A stretch of 64,000 nt of DNA from Thauera sp. GDN1 (GCF_029223545.1 NZ_CP097870.1:310001-374000); one strand, 5' to 3'. Positions 56,758-64,000 are shown, numbered from the stretch's first letter. Program-made: numbers and translations. The notes: generated by a model not told the origin, from the sequence alone.

Positions 56758-58686
56758 CTAGAGCTGGTTCGGTGGCACGATCCCGAAGCGCTTCATCTGC
56801 CGATAGACCGTCGCGCGCACGATGCCGAGTTCCGCGGCGGCGGCGGTGACGTTCCAGCGATGGCGGCGCAGGGCGGCCTCCAGTTCGGCGGCTTCGCCGC
56901 GCGGCGGCTGCGTCGTCTCGAGTGACGGGGTGTCATGGTGACTCGCGGACATGAGCTCGGCGGGCAGGTCGTCGGTGGTGATCGTGCCGCCGTCGCAGAC
57001 CGCGAGCGCAAACCGCAACACGTTGCGCAACTGGCGGACGTTGCCTGGCCAGCTGTATTCGAGCAGGGCGGCGCGCGCAATCGGTCCGAGGCTTGCGCTG
57101 GTGCCCAATTCACCCCCCTCCGCCGCCAGCAAGCGGTCGATCAGGTAGTCGAGGTCGCGGCGCTCGCGCAGTGGCGGCAGGTAAAGGATGGCGCCGCACA
57201 GGCGGTAGTAGAGATCCTCGCGAAAGCTGCCCTCGGCAATCAGCTTGCGCAAGTCGCGATGGGAGGCGGCGACCACGGTCAGGTTCACGGGGATCGGCTT
57301 TTCGGCGCCGAGCGGCAGGATCTCGCGCTCGGCCAGGACCCGCAGCAGCCGGGTCTGCAGGTGCAGCGGCATGTCGCCGATCTCGTCGAGCAGCAGGGTG
57401 CCACCGTCTGCCTGCTGGATGAGACCGCGCATGCCCTTGCTGCGCCCGCCGGTGAAGGTTCCGGCGGTATAGCCGAACAGCTCGCTCTCGATCAGGGACT
57501 CGGGAATGGCCGCGCAATTGACGGCAACGAAGGGCTTCGCGGCCCGATCGCTGGATTCGTGCAGGGCCTTGGCCAGCACCTCCTTGCCGGTGCCGGTCTC
57601 GCCGTGGACGAGGATGTTCACCGGGCGGTTGACCAGCCTGGAGGCTTGCGCGATCAGGCGCTGCATCTGCGGATCATCGCCAGCCAGGCGCTCGAGCGCC
57701 GGTGCGCGCACGGCGGTCTCGGTTACGCTCGGTCGCGCTGCGCGCGGTGCGACCCGAGGCTGCACGACAGTGCCGTAGTAGACCTCGCCGCTGCCGGTCG
57801 ACAGCGCTGTGCGGTCGGCGGCGAAGCCTGCCCGGGCGATGCGCCAGATCGAATCCATGCCTTCACGGAAGATCTCGCCCAGGGGGCGGCCGACCAGGGC
57901 GTCGTTACCGCCGCCGTGCAATGGTCGCAATGATCTCCGCGCTCCGCTGTTGGTGCCGACGATGACCCCGTCGGCATCGAAGGCGAGCATGATCTCTGCC
58001 GATACATCCACCATCGACCACGCCGAGCCCAGGCGCAGCACCCAGCGATCGCGGAAATAGCGCAGGAAGTTGGCGTCCTCCACCATCTGCGCAAACATCG
58101 TGGTCATCTGCAGCGCCAGATGCTGGCCGTCGCGCGGCGAAGGCGACGTCAGTGCGGAGACGTCGAGCACGCCGAGAAAGCCCCCGGTGGGGTCGAACAA
58201 GGGTGCGGCGTTGCAGGTCAGCGCGATGTGGGTGGCGTCGAAGTGGTCGGCGTGATGAACGGTGATCGGCGCCTTCTCGACGATGCAGGTGCCCACCGCA
58301 CAGGTTCCGGCGCGCGCCTCGCTCCAGTCGGCGCCAAGGTAGAGCCCGGCCTGCTTCAGCTCGCGCGCCCAGGCGTCGTTGCCGATGAAGTCCACCGCGA
58401 TCCCGTGCGCGTCGGTCAGCAACAGGACGTAGCCGATGCCGGCCATGCGCTTGTACAACTGCTCCATGCCGGTGCGGGCGACGCCGAGGAATTCCTCGAT
58501 GTGGTCCTGGTGTTCGCGCAGGCGCGCATGTTCGACGATGTGGGCCCGCGTCGGACGGCAAGGGTCGAGCCCGTAGTCGCGGATACAGCGTACCCACGAA
58601 CGGCCGATGCGATCGGATGGGGGCGCGCCGGTCTTCGAGACGGCAAGCACATGATCGATGTGCTCCCTTTGGGATTGGGCCAGCAT
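56758..58686 (-). CDS. acoR: AcoR-type sigma-54-dependent activator
   Basis: A 642-residue enhancer-binding protein. The N-terminal region holds a GAF-like sensor (about 70-200, GYVLLLTDAHGIAVDFIGND) and a PAS-like segment (240-300). The AAA+ domain (about 330-560) has Walker A HGETGTGKE, Walker B GGTLLLDEIGDMPL and the sigma-54 contact loop, which reads GTFTGG instead of GAFTGA. A Fis-type HTH ends the protein (WNVTAAAAELGIVRATVYRQ). GAGGAG precedes the ATG. It is downstream of, and probably activates, the dehydrogenase cluster to its right. Confidence 0.92.
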   Translation of the reverse strand: MLAQSQREHIDHVLAVSKTGAPPSDRIGRSWVRCIRDYGLDPCRPTRAHIVEHARLREHQDHIEEFLGVARTGMEQLYKRMAGIGYVLLLTDAHGIAVDFIGNDAWARELKQAGLYLGADWSEARAGTCAVGTCIVEKAPITVHHADHFDATHIALTCNAAPLFDPTGGFLGVLDVSALTSPSPRDGQHLALQMTTMFAQMVEDANFLRYFRDRWVLRLGSAWSMVDVSAEIMLAFDADGVIVGTNSGARRSLRPLHGGGNDALVGRPLGEIFREGMDSIWRIARAGFAADRTALSTGSGEVYYGTVVQPRVAPRAARPSVTETAVRAPALERLAGDDPQMQRLIAQASRLVNRPVNILVHGETGTGKEVLAKALHESSDRAAKPFVAVNCAAIPESLIESELFGYTAGTFTGGRSKGMRGLIQQADGGTLLLDEIGDMPLHLQTRLLRVLAEREILPLGAEKPIPVNLTVVAASHRDLRKLIAEGSFREDLYYRLCGAILYLPPLRERRDLDYLIDRLLAAEGGELGTSASLGPIARAALLEYSWPGNVRQLRNVLRFALAVCDGGTITTDDLPAELMSASHHDTPSLETTQPPRGEAAELEAALRRHRWNVTAAAAELGIVRATVYRQMKRFGIVPPNQL

Positions 58687-58858
58687 CTTGTCTCCTCTTC
58701 CGGGCCGTTTCACCTTGGCGCCCGGTGCGGACCATGGATCGGTCTCTGTGTGACCTTGCAAGTTACTCCTCCCGTCCCGGCGGCTCAACAAGAAAGGACG
58801 GGGCGGCCTTGACGGCGCGCCCCGCAAAGCGCCTGGAGGAGTCAGGCATGGGAAACCG

Positions 58859-58896
58859 ATGCCCCCGGGTAGGCCGCGCGGCGTCCCCGGGGGCAT
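58859..58896 (-). terminator. Hairpin between the VOC and acoR genes
   Basis: ATGCCCCCGGG (58859-58869) pairs perfectly with CCCGGGGGCAT (58886-58896). On the minus strand it follows the VOC stop by 18 bases and is trailed by only GGTTTCC, so it may end the catabolic transcript with help or slow it before acoR. The rest of 58687-58914 is the acoR leader. Confidence 0.55.
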
Positions 58897-58914
58897 GCGC
58901 GTGCGGGCAGGAGC

Positions 58915-59541
58915 TCAGCTGGCGGGGAAGCGCGGGTCCCACAGCTTGCGCTGCAGGGCTTTCTCGTGGGCCATGCCATTCGGTGCGCTGACGAGCTCGA
59001 GCTGCAGCCCCCAGGGAGCGAGGAAATAGACCCAGGTCAGCCCCGCCGCAGGGCCCTCGGTGAAGGTGCTGGGCGTGTCGAGCACGCGCACGCCCTTGGC
59101 CTTGAGGTAGCTCACCGCGGCGTCCATGTTGTCCACATAGAAGGCGAGATGGTGGCCGCCGATGTCGCTGTTGCGGGGCCCGCGGCGGTTCTGGTCGGGT
59201 GCGGTGTACTCGAAGACCTCGAGGTTGGTGCCGTTGCCGCAGCGGACCATCTGGAAGTCGCTGATCGTCGCGCGCGGGTGTACGTCGAGGTGGCGCTCCA
59301 TCCAGTCGTCCTCGAACTTGAAGGTGCCGAAGGTGAATGACGGCTCGCAGCCGAGGACGTCGCGGAAGAAGGCGACGGCCTCATTCATGTTCGGCACGGT
59401 GATGCCGATGTGCTGGATGCCGCGCATGCCCGGAATCGGCTCCGCCTGTGCGGGGAGGCTGGTTGCCGCCAGGCTGGTGGCGAGGCCGGCTGTGATCGTG
59501 GCGGCCGACAGGATGCGGCGGATGCGGTTCTTCTGCTTCAT
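58915..59541 (-). CDS. Exported VOC-family (glyoxalase/dioxygenase fold) protein
   Basis: A 208-residue protein with a Sec signal peptide (KNRIRRILSAATITAGLATS, cleaved near AQA-E). Two VOC beta-alpha modules follow. Metal ligands are visible as H in GIQHIGITVPN, H in GGHHLAFYVDN and E in LQLELVSAPNG. VOC enzymes bind divalent metals and open rings, isomerise or conjugate small molecules. A periplasmic one is uncommon and fits a cluster whose flavoprotein partner also has an exported subunit. CGGAGAC lies before the ATG. Confidence 0.88.
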   Translation of the reverse strand: MKQKNRIRRILSAATITAGLATSLAATSLPAQAEPIPGMRGIQHIGITVPNMNEAVAFFRDVLGCEPSFTFGTFKFEDDWMERHLDVHPRATISDFQMVRCGNGTNLEVFEYTAPDQNRRGPRNSDIGGHHLAFYVDNMDAAVSYLKAKGVRVLDTPSTFTEGPAAGLTWVYFLAPWGLQLELVSAPNGMAHEKALQRKLWDPRFPAS

Positions 59542-59568
59542 GGGTGTCTCCGTTTCTTGTGGTGGGAG

Positions 59569-59600
59569 GTGCAGTCCGCGGTGTGGATCCGCAACTGCAC
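59569..59600. other. Inverted repeat between GMC and VOC genes
   Basis: GTGCAGT (59569-59575) and ACTGCAC (59594-59600) form a seven-base inverted repeat, extended inward by CGCGG/CCGC. It sits eight bases past the GMC stop codon on the minus strand. It may be an attenuator or mRNA-processing hairpin within the operon; no T-run follows. Confidence 0.4.
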
Positions 59601-59608
59601 GGTGTGGC

Positions 59609-61183
59609 TCAGAGTTCGCGCCGCTGCATCGCGCCGGCGATGTATTCGGCCTGGCGTACGGCGAGGGCGACGATGGTCAGGGTGGGATTGGCGGCCGAGC
59701 TCGAGGTGAATTGGCTGCCGTCGGAGATGAACAGGTTGCCGATGTCGTGCGTCTGGCCCCACTTGTTCACCACCCCGTCGCGTGCATTGGCGCTCATGCG
59801 GTTGGTGCCCATGTTGTGGCTGGCGGGGTAGGGCGGCATGTCGATCACCCGCGTGGCGCCTACCGCTTCCGACACCTTCCGCCACTGCGCCAGGCCGTGG
59901 CGGCGCATCGCGGCGTCGTTGGTGTGGTCGGTCTTGGTCACGATCGGGATCGGCAGGCCGTACTGGTCCTTCTCGGTCGGGTGCAGCGTGATGCCGTTCT
60001 CTTCCTGCGGCATGTCCTCGCCGCATACCCACACGCAGCTCATGTGGTCGTACTGCTCGAGCGCCGAGCTCACTTCGCGTCCCCAGCCGCCCGGCTTCAT
60101 GAAGGCCGCGGTGAAGGGCAGGTGCAGGGCCAGACCCTCGAGGTGGTAGCCGCCGAGGAAACCGCGGTCGGGATTGAGCTGCGCCTCGTCCGAGATCACC
60201 GCGGCGATGTCGAAGCCGCGATACATGTAGACCGGCCCCTTGTGGATCGCCACCGCGGCCGCGGTGGTGTGGTTCATGTAGTTCTTGCCGACCTGGCCGG
60301 AGGAGTTCGCCAGGCCATTCGGGAACAGGCTGGAGGCGGAATTGAGCAGCAGCCGCGGCGACTCGATCGAGTTGCCGGCGACGCACACCACGCGTGCCTT
60401 CTGCAGGTGCTGGCGGCCATCCTTGTCCGCGTAGAGCACGCCGCTGGCCTTGCCCGACCTGTCGTGCTCGATCTTCAGCACCATGCTCTGCGGGCGCAGC
60501 TCGGCGCGGCCGGTGTCGAGCGCGCGCGGGATCTCCGAATACAGCGTCGACCACTTGGCGCCGATCTTGCAGCCCTGCATGCAGAAGCCGATCTGCTGGC
60601 AGGCCGGGCGGCCGTCATTGGGCCGGGTGTTGGACGCGACCGGGCGACTGATGTCGGTGTAGCCGACCTTCTTCGCGCCCGCGGCGATGACCTTGTAGTG
60701 GTTGTTGGGCGGCATCTCGGGCAGGCCACTGGCCTTGGTGCCGGCCACCCCCATCTTGCGTTCGGCGATGTCGTAGTAGGGTGCCAGCTCCTCGTAGCTG
60801 ATCGGCCAGTCGAGCACGTTGGCGCCATCGACCGTGCCATAGGTGCTCTTGGTGCGGAAGTCGTGCGGCAGGAAGCGCAGCGCCAGGCCGGAGAAGTGCA
60901 TGGTCGAGCCGCCCACGCCCTTCACGATCCACGCCGGCAGGTTGGGATAGGTCTCGGTGTGATGCCAGCCACCGGCCGAAATGCGCTTGTCCAGCCACGA
61001 GATCTTGTGGAACATCGCCCACTCGTCATTTTCGAAATCGGCCTGGGTGTAATGCTTGCCGGCTTCGAGGATGACGACGTTCACCCCGCGTCGGGTTAGT
61101 TCGTCCGCCAGCGTGCCGCCGCCGGCGCCCGAGCCGACGATGACCACCACGCTGTCGTCGTCCAGCGAGAATTTAGCGCTCAT
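59609..61183 (-). CDS. GMC-family FAD-dependent dehydrogenase
   Basis: A 524-residue flavoprotein. The N-terminal Rossmann motif VVVIVGSGAGGGTLADELTR binds FAD, followed by WIVKGVGGSTMHFSGLALRF. The C-terminal GMC active site has H in YPASHNMGTNRMS and the Asn in SSSAANPTLTIVALAVRQ. It lacks its own signal peptide and is preceded by a Tat-exported subunit-3-type gene, the arrangement of gluconate-2-dehydrogenase-like complexes in which the large subunit is carried out by its partner. It probably oxidises an alcohol to a carbonyl compound; the substrate is unknown. Confidence 0.92.
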   Translation of the reverse strand: MSAKFSLDDDSVVVIVGSGAGGGTLADELTRRGVNVVILEAGKHYTQADFENDEWAMFHKISWLDKRISAGGWHHTETYPNLPAWIVKGVGGSTMHFSGLALRFLPHDFRTKSTYGTVDGANVLDWPISYEELAPYYDIAERKMGVAGTKASGLPEMPPNNHYKVIAAGAKKVGYTDISRPVASNTRPNDGRPACQQIGFCMQGCKIGAKWSTLYSEIPRALDTGRAELRPQSMVLKIEHDRSGKASGVLYADKDGRQHLQKARVVCVAGNSIESPRLLLNSASSLFPNGLANSSGQVGKNYMNHTTAAAVAIHKGPVYMYRGFDIAAVISDEAQLNPDRGFLGGYHLEGLALHLPFTAAFMKPGGWGREVSSALEQYDHMSCVWVCGEDMPQEENGITLHPTEKDQYGLPIPIVTKTDHTNDAAMRRHGLAQWRKVSEAVGATRVIDMPPYPASHNMGTNRMSANARDGVVNKWGQTHDIGNLFISDGSQFTSSSAANPTLTIVALAVRQAEYIAGAMQRREL

Positions 61184-61221
61184 GGTTTGTCTCCGTTATG
61201 TCGTCTTGATCGGGGGGCGGT

Positions 61222-61803
61222 TCAGGCCTGCTCGAGCCAGTCGATGTCGTCGAAGCCGCGGTTGAGGTAGCCGCCCTTCTCCCACGACGAGCCCTCGTAG
61301 CCGAACAGCGGCCACACCGCCTTGTTGTCGTAGAAACCGGTGACCAGGTGTCCCTTCACCTTCTGGAAGAAGGCGCCGTGCTCGATCACATAGAGCAGGC
61401 TCACGCGCTCGCTTTCCTTGTCGAGCGCGGCGTAGGCCTTCCTGAAGCGCAGCTTGGCCAGGCGATCGAGCGCGGCCACGCCCTCGCTCAACAGTGACTT
61501 CAGCTTGTCGTCGGCGGCGGCCTGCGCTTCCAGCGGCTCGAGCGCCTGCAGGTAGTAGCGGTCCGAGATGCGGTCGTGCGGAAAGATGTCGCGCGCCAGC
61601 ACCAGCAGGGTGTTGCCGGTGGCGGCGCCCAGCACCTTGAACTCCTGTGCCAGCGCCTCGCGCGCCGGCGTCATCAGCGTCGTCGCCGACAGCGTGCCGA
61701 CGCCCAGCGCGGCCATGCCGCCGCCCTTGAGGAAGCCGCGGCGTGAAAGGGTGATGCGCTTGTCGACGATGCGCATCGGGGTGGCGGTGTATTCGGTGCT
61801 CAT
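61222..61803 (-). CDS. Gluconate-2-dehydrogenase subunit-3-like protein with Tat signal
   Basis: The 193-residue protein has a twin-arginine signal (SRRGFLKGGGMAALGVGTLS) and the helical subunit-3 domain (FPHDRISDRYYLQALEPLEA and the ending WEKGGYLNRGFDDIDWLEQA). Small subunits of this family escort a GMC flavoprotein through the Tat system and help pass electrons to a quinone or cytochrome. No cytochrome c subunit is seen next to it. It precedes the GMC gene by 38 bases, and both have an ACGGAGACAA ribosome site. Confidence 0.9.
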   Translation of the reverse strand: MSTEYTATPMRIVDKRITLSRRGFLKGGGMAALGVGTLSATTLMTPAREALAQEFKVLGAATGNTLLVLARDIFPHDRISDRYYLQALEPLEAQAAADDKLKSLLSEGVAALDRLAKLRFRKAYAALDKESERVSLLYVIEHGAFFQKVKGHLVTGFYDNKAVWPLFGYEGSSWEKGGYLNRGFDDIDWLEQA

Positions 61804-61872
61804 GCTTGTCTCCGTAATCTTCTGGCGGCCGGGATGGCCTTTCTGTGTGGACGTGGGTGCGGCAGGGTCGCC

Positions 61873-62652
61873 TCAGGCGGCGGCGCCCTCCGCGCAGTCG
61901 CCGAGCACGTCGGCGAGCATCTGCCGCAGGCCCTCGGCGAGCGTTTCGATGTGGATGCGGGCGCCGAGCAGTTCGGCGCAGGACGTGGTCGCGGCATCGA
62001 GCCGGGTCACGTCCGTCTCCGGACGGTCCAGCGCGCGGCACAGCAGCGTCCAGTCCGGCCGCCACAGCAGGGTGCCGGTGGTCAGCAGCACGCCATGGCG
62101 GCCGCGCAACTGGGCGAGGCCGACCAGCTTGCGGCCGTCGGCGATCACCTCCCACGGCGACAGGCCGCCGAAGCAGGCCCAGGCCAGTGCCGGGTCGGCC
62201 GGGCGTGCCTTGAGCTGCTCGGGCGCCAGCGCGTGGGCAGGGATGCCGAGGTCGCGCAGCAGGCCGGCGTGCAGCACGCCGAGCCAGCGGTAGCTCGCCA
62301 CCGTGCCGCCGGCAAGCAGGCGGTGGTCCGGCGGCAGCACCACCGAGGACGACAGCATCCACGGTCCGGTCAGCACGGCGCCGCCGCCGGCGCGGCGCTG
62401 CACCAGTTCGCAGTGGGTGCGCGCCGCCCGTGCCGCCTCGCTGAGCAGCGCCGCCTGGGCGCAGCCGAACACCACGCCGGGCGCGGGGTAGGTCCACACC
62501 CGCACGCGTGGAACGTTGATCGGCGCTGCAAGCTGGCGGCTGTTCCAGGCCTGCTCGGCGCTGGCGCGGGCGACGGTCAACGCGGTGCCGGTGGGCGCCG
62601 CCCCGCGCGCGGGGCAGGCGACGGCAGTGGGGGCGAGGGCGGCGGCCGGCAT
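61873..62652 (-). CDS. Lipoate-protein ligase A family protein
   Basis: A 259-residue BPL/LplA-fold protein. The lipoate-binding motif VQRRAGGGAVLTGPWMLSSS (about 85-104) and the catalytic Lys in ADGRKLVGLAQLRGRHGVLL are present. The C-terminal accessory domain of E. coli LplA is absent, so it may be a lipoyl transferase or a reduced ligase. Its ATG overlaps the E2 stop (ATGA). This makes it very likely the dedicated enzyme that charges the lipoyl protein two genes upstream. Confidence 0.85.
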   Translation of the reverse strand: MPAAALAPTAVACPARGAAPTGTALTVARASAEQAWNSRQLAAPINVPRVRVWTYPAPGVVFGCAQAALLSEAARAARTHCELVQRRAGGGAVLTGPWMLSSSVVLPPDHRLLAGGTVASYRWLGVLHAGLLRDLGIPAHALAPEQLKARPADPALAWACFGGLSPWEVIADGRKLVGLAQLRGRHGVLLTTGTLLWRPDWTLLCRALDRPETDVTRLDAATTSCAELLGARIHIETLAEGLRQMLADVLGDCAEGAAA

Positions 62653-63368
62653 CAGTCGAACTCCGCCTGTTCCAGCCGGCGCACGATCTCGCCGAGGAAG
62701 AGCGCCGCCGGGTAGCCATCCACCGCGCGGTGGTCGAACACCAGGGTCAGGTTGGCGAGCGGGGCGGCAAGGATCGCGCCATCCCTCACCGTCGCCTGCT
62801 GGCGGGTTCGCCCGACGCCGAGGATGGCGACCTGCGGCGGGTTGATGACCGGGCTGAAGCGATCGACCACGGTGCTGCCGAGGTTGGTCACGGTGAAGGT
62901 GCCGCGCTGGTAGGCGCCGCCGGTGAGCGCGCCGGCGCGCGCGCCCTCGGCCAGCTGGCGGGTTTCCGCCGCCAGCATCGCCACCGACTTGGTGTCGGCC
63001 TGACGGATCACCGGCACCATCAGTCCCTCGTCGAGCGCGACCGCGACACCAATGTTGATGTCGTCGATCAGCTCGACTTCCTTCTCGCGCATCAGTGCGT
63101 TCAGCCGCGGATGGCTGCGTAGCGCCCGCGCCACCGCATGGATCACGAAGGCGTTCACGCTGAGCTTCTCGCCGGCGGCGGCACGTTCGGCGCGCAGGGC
63201 TTCGACGCGGGTCAGGTCGACGTCCACCGAGTGTGCCACCCGCGGCGCCTGCCAGCCCTGCGCCATGTTGCGCGCGATCGCGCCGCGCAGTCCGCTGAGC
63301 GCGACCACACGGCGCTCGGCCGGGGCGGTGCTGGAGGGGGCGGCGCTCGCCGCCGCGCTCGCTGCCAT
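62652..63368 (-). CDS. acoC: E2 acyltransferase catalytic core, without lipoyl domain
   Basis: A 238-residue dihydrolipoamide acyltransferase core. It starts with an Ala/Ser/Pro-rich linker (MAASAAASAAPSSTAPAERR) and continues with LSGLRGAIARNMAQGWQAPR, DINIGVAVALDEGLMVPVIR, GTFTVTNLGSTVVDRFSPVI and the catalytic HRAVDGYPAALFLG. No lipoyl or clear subunit-binding domain is present. The preceding lipoyl gene ends three bases before, in the same frame (TGA-GCC-ATG). GGAGG eight bases before the ATG supports independent translation. The aco-type name is by complex similarity; the real substrate could be another 2-oxo acid or acyloin. Confidence 0.88.
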   Translation of the reverse strand: MAASAAASAAPSSTAPAERRVVALSGLRGAIARNMAQGWQAPRVAHSVDVDLTRVEALRAERAAAGEKLSVNAFVIHAVARALRSHPRLNALMREKEVELIDDINIGVAVALDEGLMVPVIRQADTKSVAMLAAETRQLAEGARAGALTGGAYQRGTFTVTNLGSTVVDRFSPVINPPQVAILGVGRTRQQATVRDGAILAAPLANLTLVFDHRAVDGYPAALFLGEIVRRLEQAEFD

Positions 63369-63371
63369 GGC

Positions 63372-63617
63372 TCAGGCCTCCAGCTGCGCGAGTACTGCGC
63401 CGCGGCCGAAGGTGTCCTGTTCCGCCACGCAGCGCTTGACGATGCGGCCGGACGAGGGGGCGAAGATCTCGTGGCTGGTCTTGACCAGTTCGGCCACGGC
63501 CAGCACCTGGCCGGCCTCCACCTGATCGCCTTCCTTCACCTGCCATTCCTGCAGCAGGGCTTCGGTGCCTTCATCGACGTCGGCCCACACCGCGTCGTCG
63601 AGGATGATGTCGGTCAT
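63372..63617 (-). CDS. Stand-alone lipoyl-domain carrier protein
   Basis: The 81-residue protein is one lipoyl domain and nothing else: ADVDEGTEALLQEWQVKEGD, the lipoylated Lys in VAELVKTSHEIFAPSSG, and the mirror half IVKRCVAEQDTFGRGAVLAQ. It should carry the acyl group from E1 to the E2 core and on to E3. AGGAG precedes the ATG. It ends with TGA directly in frame with the E2 gene. Together they would make the normal lipoyl-linker-catalytic E2. Confidence 0.88.
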   Translation of the reverse strand: MTDIILDDAVWADVDEGTEALLQEWQVKEGDQVEAGQVLAVAELVKTSHEIFAPSSGRIVKRCVAEQDTFGRGAVLAQLEA

Positions 63618-63635
63618 GTTGTGTCTCCTGGTTGA

Positions 63636-64000
63636 TTAGTCGAGCTTGAAGCTCATCAGGCCGCGCGCGCTGGCGACGATGTTGTCCACCTGCGGAATGG
63701 CGAACTGCTCGAGCGGGCGGCTGAAGGGAATGGGCACATCGGGCACCGCGAGGCGGCGCACGGGGGCCTTGAGACGCAGGGTGTCGAGGTTCTCGGCGAC
63801 CAGCGCGGCAATCTCGCCGGACAGCCCGTAGCTGAGGTAATCCTCGTCGGCGACCAGCAGGCGGCCGGTCTTCGCCACAGAGGCCAGCACCGCGGCGCGA
63901 TCGAGCGGCACCAGGGTGCGCAGGTCGAGCACCTCGGCGGAGATGCCCTCGGCGGCGAGCTGGTCGGCGGCGAGCACCGACTTCTGCACCATCTGCGACA
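63636..64000 (-). CDS. acoB: E1 beta subunit of acetoin/2-oxo-acid dehydrogenase, C-terminal part
   Basis: The frame runs out of the right edge, so only about the last 120 residues are visible. They form the transketolase C-terminal domain: ISAEVLDLRTLVPLDRAAVL, VADEDYLSYGLSGEIAALV, and the ending PDVPIPFSRPLEQFAIPQVD NIVASAR typical of acetoin and pyruvate dehydrogenase E1-beta. The TPP-binding and pyrimidine domains, and the E1-alpha gene expected upstream, lie outside. It starts the visible leftward operon, with 18 bases to the lipoyl gene. Confidence 0.9.
   Translation of the reverse strand, partial: SQMVQKSVLAADQLAAEGISAEVLDLRTLVPLDRAAVLASVAKTGRLLVADEDYLSYGLSGEIAALVAENLDTLRLKAPVRRLAVPDVPIPFSRPLEQFAIPQVDNIVASARGLMSFKLD

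Noticed and set aside
56426..56849. Longer alternative frames around the relic at 56.5 kb
   Set aside because: They run antisense into acoR or have Arg-rich shadow composition; only the MKIAAFNIEL and VRISAAAQAAL pieces look coding.
61804..61872. A sigma-54 promoter or AcoR site inside the dehydrogenase cluster
   Set aside because: The short gaps show ribosome sites only; any such promoter is probably to the right of the window.

Overview
The window is GC-rich chromosomal DNA from a betaproteobacterium, most probably of the Thauera/Azoarcus group (Rhodocyclales). That assignment is inferred from base composition, gene content (EIIA-HPr-EI cluster, NifJ, TRAP and BCCT transporters, RND efflux, acetoin-type dehydrogenase) and REP-type repeats; no rRNA is present to confirm it. 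Coding density is high. Many long open frames lie antisense to real genes because of the GC-rich codon use, and they were left out.

Region 1 (1-5.98 kb) is one end of an integrative and conjugative element. It holds the tail of an AbiEii-like nucleotidyltransferase gene, a MobH (TraI_2) relaxase, an XRE regulator, a LysR-type ligand-binding domain without a DNA-binding domain, and a long tyrosine integrase. The integrase abuts the 3' end of a tRNA-Gly(CCC) gene, the evident attachment site. Region 2 (6.1-8.6 kb) is a regulatory phosphotransferase cluster (EIIA-Man, HPr, EI). Region 3 (8.8-14.8 kb) has a BCCT transporter, a cNMP/CBS/DUF294 protein with a DnaQ-like exonuclease, and an ABC-F protein. 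Region 4 (15.0-18.2 kb) is a two-component system (CHASE3 kinase, NarL-type regulator, CheY-like protein) between a DUF1328 membrane protein and a BON lipoprotein. TGTC(C/G)GACA-like palindromes precede the DUF1328, kinase and BON genes, suggesting a self-contained stress regulon. Region 5 (18.4-26.6 kb) has SbcCD, an EamA transporter with a His-rich tail, a CNNM/CorC-type protein and HtpX.

Region 6 (26.7-30.8 kb) has a duplicated PepSY-protein gene flanking a ferric-reductase-like flavocytochrome, a decayed molybdopterin-protein gene, RlmA and a cupin. Region 7 (31-35.4 kb) has a kinase-like two-domain ATPase, a DUF457 membrane protein, a thioredoxin-like protein and a hydrolase. Region 8 (35.4-38.3 kb) is a DctPQM TRAP transporter with a strong terminator after the binding-protein gene. 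Region 9 (38.4-46.3 kb) is a TetR-controlled RND efflux operon and a CobW-family GTPase. Region 10 (46.3-51.2 kb) has small envelope proteins, a hemerythrin behind a perfect FNR box, and a DUF2868 membrane protein with a DUF3482 GTPase. Region 11 (51.3-56.0 kb) pairs NifJ with a dihydroorotate-dehydrogenase-like flavoprotein.

Region 12 (56.7-64.0 kb, all leftward) looks like a catabolic module. It has an AcoR-type sigma-54 activator, an exported VOC protein, a GMC flavoprotein dehydrogenase with a Tat-exported subunit-3 partner, a dedicated lipoate ligase, and a 2-oxo-acid/acyloin dehydrogenase whose E2 is divided by one in-frame TGA into a stand-alone lipoyl protein and a catalytic core. This locus is the best candidate for an undescribed pathway. 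REP-type repeats occur once between genes and three times inside reading frames (sbcC, a thioredoxin-like gene, a cobW-like gene), where they encode short in-frame peptides.
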